A DNA stretch of 26,930 nt from contig JAFREE010000240.1 in NCBI GenBank assembly GCA_019400425.1, forward strand, positions 1-26,930, written 5' to 3'. Below, in pieces: positions 19,686-26,930 of this stretch. The translations under genes were made by a program, and so were the position numbers. Numbering within the stretch: the first letter of the stretch is position 1; each line of letters opens with the position of its first letter. Below the pieces are notes generated by a model that was not told the origin of the DNA, searched no databases, and saw only the letters and a program-made list of their open reading frames with translations. The stretch is from Hymenochaete sp. R1 (lineage: Eukaryota; Basidiomycota; Agaricomycetes; Hymenochaetales; Hymenochaetaceae).

Positions 19686-20804
19686 TCAAATACTCCTACT
19701 CGTCACGCCGAGACCCAACGCCCTTGCGCCAGCCCCAGCAGCACCTTCCCATCCAAGAAATCGTTCGTCGCTCCTCGACTTCGTCGGTGATCCATACACC
19801 ACATCATCATCGCTCGTCCATTGATGTCCTCCTTTCGTCTTTGCATACACGGATATGAAGACTATCCGTTTCAGCTTTCGGTTAAGGAAGAACCAATGCG
19901 AGCTCCAAAGCAATGCGCCTCTTTTCCGTAGACGCACACGGAGCGGCGACCCGTCGGAGTCGGTGTCTGAGGATTTCCTGCTGGGGATTTCGATATTGTT
20001 CGTGCTCACCCGCGTCGATGCGCGGGACGACCGCACCTCATCGACGTCATAGTCATCGAACGCAAAGAAATCTTCGTCGGATTCGGATAAAGAATCTTCT
20101 TCATCACCGGGCGAAGGCTCGTCTTCGTCGTCGGAATAGTCAGTCGCATGGGGGTCGGAAGAGATATCAGGCACATATGAGTACACTTCACAGTCCGGTA
20201 AACCAATGGCTTCATCAAGGATTCGGTACAGCGTCGGGTGCGTCCCTGTGACGATGGGAGGCGGGGCATAAGGACTTGCGTTCATTGAGTTTAGAGGCGA
20301 CGAGGAAGTGGGGAGCGAGTTGGGAAAGAAGTCAGAGGACGTGGGAGGATAGGCAGAGTATGTGCGCGGAGCGGGCATGCCCGTCCGTTGCTGCTGAATT
20401 GAGCCGCTCGTACCGGAGGTGACAAGCGTCGTGCTGAGCGCGTTCAGCACTCCTGCGCCGCTCGGCTCCTTACAAAAATGCGCGGGGCGGACTCCAGAGA
20501 AGTCGTGGTCGGGGAACGCGATGTTGAGCGTAGCTATGAGGAGAAACAGCGTCTTGCGGGATGCGTGCTTGTCCATGGGGCCAAAGGGCGTGACGTCCGC
20601 CTCGCGGTCGAGTGCGATGAAAGAAGGAGGGGAATGGGCTACTTCTTCTGTATATGCATTCTCGAGGGACCTGTAAAGTTTCTTGTCTCTGTTGACGTTC
20701 TTGCAGCTGTAGGCCTCGATGCGGGTGTGGACGGAGCATTCGGGCCCTTCATGGGTGAGAGCGCGGGCGAGCCTAGAGAGCTCTGGGAACTCAATGTACT
20801 TCAT
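19686..20804 (-). CDS. MAF1: MAF1, repressor of RNA polymerase III transcription
   Basis: A single exon from the ATG at 20804-20802 encodes 372 aa. The frame is open further upstream, but MKYIEFPELSRLARAL is the family start. Conserved blocks appear in order: RIEAYSCK at 28-35, SRKTLFLLIATLNIAFPDHD near 82-101 with FPDHDFS, then LYRILDEAIGLPDCEVYSYV, PDISSDP, and near the C-terminus LLWSSHWFFLNRKLKRIVF. Two insertions are longer than in human MAF1 (256 aa): a Ser/Pro/Thr-rich loop between the A and BC parts (QQQRTGMPAPRTYSAYPP...) and a very acidic loop (DYSDDEDEPSPGDEEDSLSE). MAF1 shuttles to the nucleus when dephosphorylated under stress and blocks Pol III recruitment by binding its clamp and Brf1. 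Serine-rich loops are likely phosphorylation sites (inference). Absence of introns is notable beside SDS22. Confidence 0.95.
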   Translation of the reverse strand: MKYIEFPELSRLARALTHEGPECSVHTRIEAYSCKNVNRDKKLYRSLENAYTEEVAHSPPSFIALDREADVTPFGPMDKHASRKTLFLLIATLNIAFPDHDFSGVRPAHFCKEPSGAGVLNALSTTLVTSGTSGSIQQQRTGMPAPRTYSAYPPTSSDFFPNSLPTSSSPLNSMNASPYAPPPIVTGTHPTLYRILDEAIGLPDCEVYSYVPDISSDPHATDYSDDEDEPSPGDEEDSLSESDEDFFAFDDYDVDEVRSSRASTRVSTNNIEIPSRKSSDTDSDGSPLRVRLRKRGALLWSSHWFFLNRKLKRIVFISVYAKTKGGHQWTSDDDVVYGSPTKSRSDERFLGWEGAAGAGARALGLGVTSRSI

Positions 20805-22117
20805 AAAGCAAAGTTGCAAGTCGTGAAAGAAGTCGTGATGACGCCGACGAGGGTAGTTGAATATGACCACAGCGGCGGAACTGCGGGGCGAATGGGACTT
20901 GGACGGGCGTCGTCGTTGTCGGGATAGGAGCGGCCTTTGTTGTCGACGACCGACTCGGCTGGATGGGAGAGACGGGGTTCTGGTGCTGGCTTCTAATGAA
21001 ACACGGGGAAGCAAACAAGCTGTGGCACGTGCGTATCTCTTGCCTTTTATGGATCAATGTGGCGCGTCACCTCATTCCTCATTATCCATTTCACGTTTTT
21101 CAGATTTCAGCTTTTCCTCAGACTCGGAGCCACTGGCAATGCTTACTACGGTCAATAGCCTTGGTTCTGAACTAAAGCAACTCACCTCAAAAATTGCTAC
21201 GTGGTTACGTCGGCACGAAATGGACAGGTTCAGGGCTTCAACCCTCTCTTTTCATCGATTGGTGCATGCACCGCCGTCCACATTCGCTGTCCTACGACTG
21301 AGACATCACTATTGGCCGTCATGCCGATGAGACACCCATATATGTCTACAATCCTGTAAGTATCTACCGTCATAGAACACAATCAGACCAGGACAAGAAG
21401 GTGCGCATGTGCAAAACCTTTACAGCATCGTGGTCGCTATTCAAACAAAAAGGTATGCCGCTTCAAATCAACTTTGGTGGTTGTTATTCTGTCATTTCGC
21501 TGTCTCATTTCCATCTTTTATTTTTTGTGCCGTCTAATCTCATGATTTTTTGAAGCTTCTAATTCTGCTACGAAGACAAGCTTCGTCTCTCACGACCTGC
21601 TTTTTCGAACGACTGCATCCCCGGACATCCTTGAAAGTCTCTCCGAGTGCTAGTCCCCTCACTTCCAAGCATTATTTGCCCTCCACCCCCTCGTGACATC
21701 TCCTTTTGTTTTCTGCCTCAAACAATCAGCTATTTCTGACTTTCCTTGCTCGAGCGCATTCTCCGGCAAATCTGAGGCGAAGAAGGGGTCCATTCCAGAG
21801 TCTCGAATCGAGACTTCTTATCCTGCGGTTGCGAAGATGTATTCTGAGCTGGCTGCCTACAGCCCCTTTGACATATGGGGGCGCTTCGCGGAAGTACCGG
21901 TTCCGCGTTGTCCTCGGGGGAGCTGGGTGAAGTTGCCGTTCGAAATGTCCTCCCCTCGAGTCAAATGCCTGAAAAGTCCACTGCAGACACTCGTATATAA
22001 GGTCAGCGTCTACTTGGAGATTTACCTCACGTTCATACCCTTCGATTGCCTTCCTGCTATCCATTTACGACCCATTTACGATTCCGCCTACATACCAGTT
22101 ATTGCTGCTAACCGACG
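20805..22117. other. Intergenic: divergent promoter region of MAF1 and the small membrane-protein gene
   Basis: About 1.3 kb. Several long frames occur (for example 157 codons from 20857 and 155 codons from 21693), but none resembles a known protein or shows splice-supported exons. The second runs through the TATA box at 21994-22000. No repeat or RNA gene is recognised. Confidence 0.5.
21994..22000 (+). promoter_or_regulatory. TATA box of the 22118 gene
   Basis: TATATAA lies 118-124 bp upstream of the ATG at 22118. Confidence 0.5.
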
Positions 22118-22790
22118 ATGCCTATCACGCCTATCCTCGTATCTGCTTTCAGACTCCTAGAGAGTATTGTTCTTTCCCTCACTTCGCATTCCCGTCTGGC
22201 CGGGGCGATCGATCCGAAAGACTTCGAGGTCATACTTACTCGAACAATTCGCGAAGTGAAATTTTATGGCGAGACGGTGGGTACTTCAGCGACTTTCCCT
22301 TTCAGCATAATCTATGCGTTTTTCGTGGGTGAATTATACTGACTTATTCCTCAGCTTCTGACGATCATTGTGCAAGTCAAGTTCAGTACTTCTAGCGCCG
22401 TGCATAATTAACGAAGTCTGTTTCTTCTTGAATAGCTTCATCGAAAGTCCAGACCTCAAATCCGTTACGTTCGCGTGTCTCCTCTTCACGCTCCTAACAT
22501 ACATCACGCTCGAAGCTCTCTCCGGCAACGCCCTCCATGTAAGTATTCCTCAATAGCCAGATTGAATCACGACACTAACGGACTCCTTCTCCCCATACTA
22601 CCCACAGAAACATCTCAACAAAACTCCTTATGGCCCCCAACTCCTCGCCTTCCTCTCCAAAGTCCCCGCCTTCTCCGTCCTCTGGACCCTCTGCGCCATC
22701 GCACTCGCTCAGTGGGACACCGCGTTCACCACCGCGTCGTCTGTGCCCTTGGGGCGCTTGTGGGGATCGGCGGACTGGCGGGGGCTGTGA
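22118..22790 (+). CDS. Small uncharacterised membrane protein, four exons
   Basis: Exons 22118-22276, 22355-22380, 22436-22538 and 22608-22790 sum to 471 nt (156 aa), all in phase. Introns are 78, 55, 55-69 nt class with acceptors TCCTCAG, TGAATAG and CCCACAG. The protein starts MPITPILVSAFRLLESIVLS. It has hydrophobic segments in LLTIIVQV, in SVTFACLLFTLLTYITLEAL, and in FSVLWTLCAIALAQW, suggesting two or three membrane passes. No family is recognised. The second exon is only 26 nt and depends on a weak GTTCAG donor. The 3' end is uncertain. Just past AQWDTAFTT another frame stays open to 23026 with VVCALGALVGIGGLAGAVKA, which looks like a further membrane helix, so a missed intron or a frameshift could extend the protein. 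Confidence 0.55.
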
Positions 22791-23865
22791 AAGCTGGGGC
22801 TGGAGCGCGTGTGGGGGTTTGGATTGGAGAGGCGGGGAGGGAAGTTTGGGAGGGAGTGAAGAGGGTGGGGGGAGCGAATGTGGACGGAGCGACGTCGCGG
22901 ATGGTGAGTGGTGAAAGAGGGGATGTGGGTAGTGCTGTTGAGGGGAAAGGAAGCTGTGAGACGAACGAGGGGGAGAAGGGGGAAGCAGATTGTCAGAGAA
23001 CAGTAGTTGGTGATGAGCACGTCTGAGACGAGTTCGTACGCGTTATTCGAGAGGGAGATGTGCTGTGCTTGTGGACACTATTTTTCTGTCTATCTTATGA
23101 TTTCTTTTTCGACTTGCCCTGTTGTACTGCGTACAGCAAAGAGTTTCTTTTGTATCAAACTGCAGCGCATACACCTTCTAAACGTGCCATTTCCCGCCTG
23201 TAAAGTAACCAATCTCATTTTTCATACTCGTAGTCAGCAGTGCTTAGTATCGAGTTCCCTACTTGTCAAAGGCACCAGCCACCAATAGACAGAGTTCTCA
23301 ACCTCGAGCTTGTATCGTAGTCTGTCTTCTGAGAAGAAAATGAATGGTTGAAAGCCAGGACCGAAAAAAATCGAGATACTAAAGAAATGAAAAGGCATGG
23401 CGAACAGGAACGATGCAAGTAATTTTAAACCGATGAACCCTGAGAAAGAGGGGTCGTGCTGATGAACTTCTCAGAAGACCGGAGTCAAGAATTGTAACGT
23501 GACGATAGACTGTAACGAGAAAAGACGGAAAAAAAAACAATAGATTGGTTACACTATACACTGGGAGAAGAAAATAGATTCATATGTAGTCACGAGGGCA
23601 CGGTTTACTTTAAAGCTTAAAAGAAAGGGACAGAGGATGCCTCTAGGAATCCAACCAACCGATCTTTGAATAAGACACTACCGAGAAGAGTCGAAAACCT
23701 TTATAAACCATAAGAACAGAAACCTTGGTAGGGCATTTGTGAAAGTGGAAAGTGTAAAAGACGGGGAGGCAGCGCGATAGAAGATGAGGAAGAGACTGGG
23801 ATAGAAAATGGGGAAGCAAGAAAAATAACGGGGGAAAGCACGGGGCAAAAAGTTAGGATTATGAA
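22791..23865. other. Intergenic: 3' flanks of two convergent genes
   Basis: The first 235 bp are strongly G-rich on the plus strand and stay open in one frame to 23026 (see the membrane-protein entry). From 23030 to 23865 I see no gene. There is an A-rich run at 23529-23540. Confidence 0.55.
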
Positions 23866-25369
23866 TTAGACAAAGAAACTGGGTATGGTCGCCCTGCAGG
23901 AAAGTCAACAAGAATAATCAGTCGATCAGAAAGACAGTCAAAAAGTTAGGATGCATGAAGAAACTCACGCAGCAGCAAGCCCCGCAGCGAACCACAATGC
24001 ACCCCACGCCGCGCTCTTCTGTTGCGGCTCCAAATCAAGCTGAAGACGCCTATTCGACTTCACCTCGCGCTTGCCTAGCGGAATCACCTCATTCGCCTCA
24101 CGGAACTCGAACCTAAGCTTCTCCTGCTCCTCCGCATCTTCGCGGCTCCGTTTGGAGGTCTGCGAGTCGGACTCCTTGAGCGCGACGGCCGAGACGGGGG
24201 GAGCAATGGAAGAGGAGGCTTCACGTGCGGCGCGGTCGGCTTTGAGCTTGGCAATGAGATTCTTTTGGTCTTGGATGTCTTGTTGCATATCCGGACCTGG
24301 GACGTCTGCAGATTCTTCTTCCTCCTCCTCCTCGTCGTCATCCGCAGGTGTGAGCATGCCCGACGATTTCTCGTCTCTTTCCCTCGCTTTTGAGGTAACC
24401 TTCGTCACTGTAGTCTTTGTGACCCTCGTCCGTGTTGTACGAGCCAGCGGGGACTCCTGGGGAGGTGGGCTCGTGATGCGAGAGCTGCGTCGGGGAGTGG
24501 CCTGGGTTTGTTGAGTTGGTTCGACAGTCTCCTTCTTGGGGCTCGGAGAAGCTATCTTGCTTCTCTTAGACGGCTTCGGGGCCTCGATTGCAGCAGGGCT
24601 GCTTTGCCCATGCGACGAGGAAGGTTCAGCGACAGAGGAGCTTGTCGCTTTCGTGGGTGAGACATTCTCCTTCGCATTGGTCGTCGTAGAAGTTGGCTTT
24701 GAAGAGCGACGATACTCCGTGTTCGGGTCCGGGTTCGCAGTGATAAGGAACCTTATGGCATTGTCGATGCCATACAATGGGGCAATCATCGTCGCGACAT
24801 CTGAAGTGACCCAGACGCCAGCCAGGCGCAGCGTATCTTTTCCAACTCCACCATTCGCTCCAGGACAATCGAAGTTCGTCTTAACATATTGCGACTCGAT
24901 CTTTTCTGACTCCTCTGAAGCGCCGGGGAAAGCGGCGCGGAACATGGTGGTCTGGCTGATGGCACCGGTGTCGAAACGGCGAAGAACAAAGGCATGACCG
25001 TTGTTAGGCTATCGAAACACAATTAGTGCTAGGAGCCAAGAGGGTAGGTCGCATACATACCGTTTGGATTTTAATTCTCCCAACCTTTTGAAAGATGATT
25101 GTTCAATCAGTCACAATGCTTCCTTGATGAATTGAAAGGGGCAAGACGACGTACGACAATCTCCTGTCCATCACGAGTGATTACTTGGTACTTGACAGTT
25201 GCAGCTCGCCCAGTATCGGCTGCTGTAGAATATAGGCAGTGTAGTGAGCAATCGGGGCATGTTCGGGCAACGTGTTCGAATACATACTCATTGCTAAGAA
25301 TGGGTTCGAGTGACTGTACGGAAGCGGCGGACGCTGGGGCCTCGTTCCGTTGACTGCATTCGACGCCAT
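23866..25369 (-). CDS. bqt4: Bqt4-like inner nuclear membrane protein (APSES/KilA-N-like domain, C-terminal tail anchor)
   Basis: Five exons (25369-25288, 25222-25155, 25084-25061, 25008-23969, 23893-23866) sum to 1242 nt, 413 aa, with every phase closing. The N-terminal APSES/KilA-N-like domain (about 35-155) contains KYQVITRDGQEIVVGRIKIQ, AFVLRRFDTGAISQTTMFRA, AFPGASEE, and RLAGVWVTSDVATMIAPLYG followed by IDNAIRFLI. This order matches fission yeast Bqt4 (SATSMFRSAFP..., RVAGLWVP). A long Ser/Pro/Lys-rich linker with acidic runs and a short coiled-coil-like segment (QDIQDQKNLIAKLKADRAAR) follows. The last exon adds ATIPSFFV, so a single hydrophobic helix (393-413, starting WGALWF) ends the protein as a tail anchor. 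In S. pombe, Bqt4 ties telomeres, through Rap1, to the inner nuclear membrane. Ignoring the last intron gives a stop at 23965-23967 and a truncated helix. Confidence 0.88.
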
Positions 25370-26241
25370 TCCTGATCGTAGACGGTGAATAAATGAAGAG
25401 GAGGGGTCGCGCTCGAGGGATGAGGAAGGCTGGCGGCGGTTGTTTAAGATGAAGGGAAAGGAGAAGGGGAAGACAGAGCGCGCGGAGACAGGCTGAGGCT
25501 TGACTCGTTTGGGTTGACCACAACCATTCCACGATCCACGTGACGTCTTGCTTATCAACTTTGTTCTTTTCCTTTTTAGGTCAAGCCACGTCAAGCCACA
25601 AGCTACGGGTATCGGCCCGGCAACCTTGACGTCCTTCTTTCTCACACCCGCACTCGCTACTGCTACTTTCAAATTTCAAATTACTTATGCCAGCCACTAA
25701 AGAGATCTCTCGGAACATCGTTAAAACTGGAGGTCATTAAAAAATAATTGGTGTAAGCCAATCTGAACGGACACACAGTTTAATGGAGTCATTGCTTCGA
25801 GGGTGAGAAGACCTGAGATTCTTCTTCGATGTGTAAAAAAGGCAAATACTGTTGAGAAGAAAAAATGAGACAGCCACATTAATTTCCGCCTATCTGAGGT
25901 ACATTTGGGACACGAAAAAATGATTTACTCGCTTCAAACCAGACTACTATCGCATCCGCCTCTCTTTTGCGTGCATGGGTCATCTCTAATATTAGATCTA
26001 CTCTGCGGCAGTATTGAATCAAACTGGCAACATTGAAAATCGAATTTTCTGCTCCCAGAAATTAAATAAAACAGAATATTTGTCTTCCTTAAGCATTCCA
26101 GCACTCTACAAGAAACAACCGCCGCGACTCGTCTCACCTTGTAATAAAGATGTGACAAAGACGCGGCGGACGTACTTTTGTTTATGAACTACCGCGACCT
26201 CCACCTGGCAATATGACTCTAAAGCCCTAGCCGTACTAATT

Positions 26242-26262
26242 GATGGTGTCGGTGTCGGTGTC
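26242..26262. repeat. Short GGTGTC hexamer repeat
   Basis: GGTGTC is repeated three times with a partial fourth copy. The motif resembles the nearby octamer array. Confidence 0.6.
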
Positions 26263-26350
26263 GTCCAGTCGAAGCATCGGGATGACTTCACTTTGACGCA
26301 GGAGGGGCACAACTCCCTTGCCTCCGTTCCATCAAGCCCTAGCCCAGGTT

Positions 26351-26411
26351 TGTCGGTGTGTCGATGTGTCGGTGTGCTGGTATGTCGGTATGCTGGTATG
26401 TCGATGTGTCG
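26351..26411. repeat. Imperfect 8-bp tandem array (TGTCGGTG type), about 7.6 units
   Basis: Units in order are TGTCGGTG, TGTCGATG, TGTCGGTG, TGCTGGTA, TGTCGGTA, TGCTGGTA, TGTCGATG and a partial TGTCG. It is a noncoding minisatellite with alternating variants. Confidence 0.8.
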
Positions 26412-26780
26412 TCCTCGTATGGATACTGGAACTGAAAGGAGAAAAGAGAGGGGAAAGGGGGACGGGTGGTGGTGTTAGAAGTTCAAAGGCAAAAGGATAG
26501 GCTCGCCTCATAAACCACCATTCCCTTCCACTTGGGATCGGGTCTCACGACAAGCACCGGGGTGGCCGGTCCCGAGCCAACGATCGACCCTCACCTTCGC
26601 AGATTCTCTTCAGTTGTGTCGTCCTATTAATAAAGCGAAAGTGTCAGTAATCTGAAGATAATTTGAGGGTCGAGACCAGCCACCGTCAGCCTCCCTGGTG
26701 CCGGCGACTCGACCCAATGAACAAAATGGATAATCCGACTCACCATAGTATCGTTTGTTGTTGGATGTTGGATGTCGGAT

Positions 26781-26930
26781 TCAGTTCTTGAGGGAACGGT
26801 ACTTGATGCTTTTGTTGTTCTTGGCGTCCTCAAGGTCGATAAAGTTGAAGTCGAAGTCGAATCCATGGGATTTGGCGGGGACGGGGGCGACCTTGTGCTT
26901 CCTGGCGGCAAAGCCAGCGATCTTGCGAAT
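26781..26930 (-). CDS. C-terminal 49 residues of an unidentified protein (5' end outside window)
   Basis: On the minus strand a frame is open from the right edge to TGA at 26783-26781. It begins IRKIAGFAARKHKVAPVP and continues AKSHGFDFDFNFIDLEDAK, ending NNKSIKYRSLKN. Codon choice is strongly C/G-ending, as expected of a well expressed fungal gene, and the other frames are less plausible. I recognise no family. The basic-then-aromatic/acidic composition gives no secure functional clue. The bulk of the gene lies beyond the window. Confidence 0.6.
   Translation of the reverse strand: MRKIAGFAARKHKVAPVPAKSHGFDFDFNFIDLEDAKNNKSIKYRSLKN

Larger units (their letters stand above)
25370..26780. other. 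Intergenic: Bqt4 promoter side and 3' flank of the right-edge gene
   Basis: About 1.4 kb without a supported gene. A frame of 94 codons from 26911 on the minus strand is antisense-frame noise over the right-edge gene. The stretch holds short tandem repeats at 26242-26262 and 26351-26411. I see no RNA gene. Confidence 0.55.

Noticed and set aside
20857..21330. 157-codon plus-strand frame upstream of MAF1
   Set aside because: Low-complexity Arg-rich start, no family resemblance and no splice support; it lies over the MAF1 promoter.
21693..22160. 155-codon plus-strand frame
   Set aside because: It contains the TATA box and leader of the 22118 gene and shows no recognisable protein features.
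22475..23026. 183-codon plus-strand frame
   Set aside because: Its first half overlaps the exons of the small membrane protein in another frame and is Pro/Arg-rich shadow sequence. Only its tail may matter, and that is reported separately.
26627..26911. 94-codon minus-strand frame at the right edge
   Set aside because: It overlaps the better-supported C-terminal frame ending at 26781 and is Ser/Thr/Pro low-complexity shadow sequence.
1..26930. Mobile elements, CRISPR arrays, rRNA genes, plasmid or viral modules
   Set aside because: No transposase, integrase, reverse-transcriptase or capsid-type frames, terminal repeats or spaced direct repeats were seen.

Overview
The window is a fragment of a basidiomycete (probably Agaricomycetes) nuclear chromosome. 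The genes are dense and split by many short GT-AG introns, mostly 44-80 nt. Families typical of mushroom-forming fungi are present: a STAND/NLR-type WD40 protein, an F-box protein and an etherase-like glutathione transferase. Orthologues of conserved single-copy eukaryotic genes are also present. I found no mobile element, CRISPR array, tRNA or rRNA.

Layout from left to right. (1) Positions 1-2338, plus strand: the C-terminal double-propeller part of a WD40 protein whose N-terminus lies outside the window. (2) 2530-6515, minus: a RAD2/XPG nucleotide-excision-repair endonuclease. I resolved it into 10 exons (1163 aa), and a second minus-strand open frame stops 3 nt before its ATG. (3) 7799-8643, plus: a glutathione S-transferase, with an in-frame upstream extension beginning at 7385 that resembles a mitochondrial presequence. 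(4) 8868 to about 10011, minus: the casein kinase 2 regulatory (beta) subunit. (5) 10250-12347, plus: a DENND6/FAM116 Rab-GEF family protein with 8 exons (572 aa), divergent from CK2-beta. (6) 12611-14035, minus: an F-box protein. (7) 14803-16133, minus: a 382-aa uncharacterised membrane-associated protein, with unresolved minus-strand frames upstream. (8) 17126-18616, minus: the PP1 regulatory subunit SDS22, whose sixth intron appears to be a GC-AG intron. (9) 19686-20804, minus: the RNA polymerase III repressor MAF1. (10) 22118-22790, plus: a small membrane protein. (11) 23866-25369, minus: a Bqt4-like inner-nuclear-membrane protein with an APSES/KilA-N-like domain and a terminal tail anchor. 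(12) 26781-26930, minus: the C-terminal 49 residues of an unidentified protein running off the right edge.

The genes do not form a pathway. They are a housekeeping neighbourhood (DNA repair, kinase and phosphatase regulation, Pol III control, telomere-envelope tethering, membrane traffic) with a few lineage-expanded families. Exon models were made by hand, using splice consensus and reading-frame closure. For RAD2, GST, DENND6, SDS22, Bqt4 and the 382-aa protein, the summed exon lengths are divisible by three and the joins restore family-conserved motifs. The 5' end of CK2-beta, the 3' end of the small membrane protein and the stretches 6519-7140 and 16300-17000 remain uncertain. I did not see a clear-cut new biological system. 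The best leads are the possible dual-start GST, the frame abutting the RAD2 start, the GC-AG intron and the unresolved membrane-protein-like frames.
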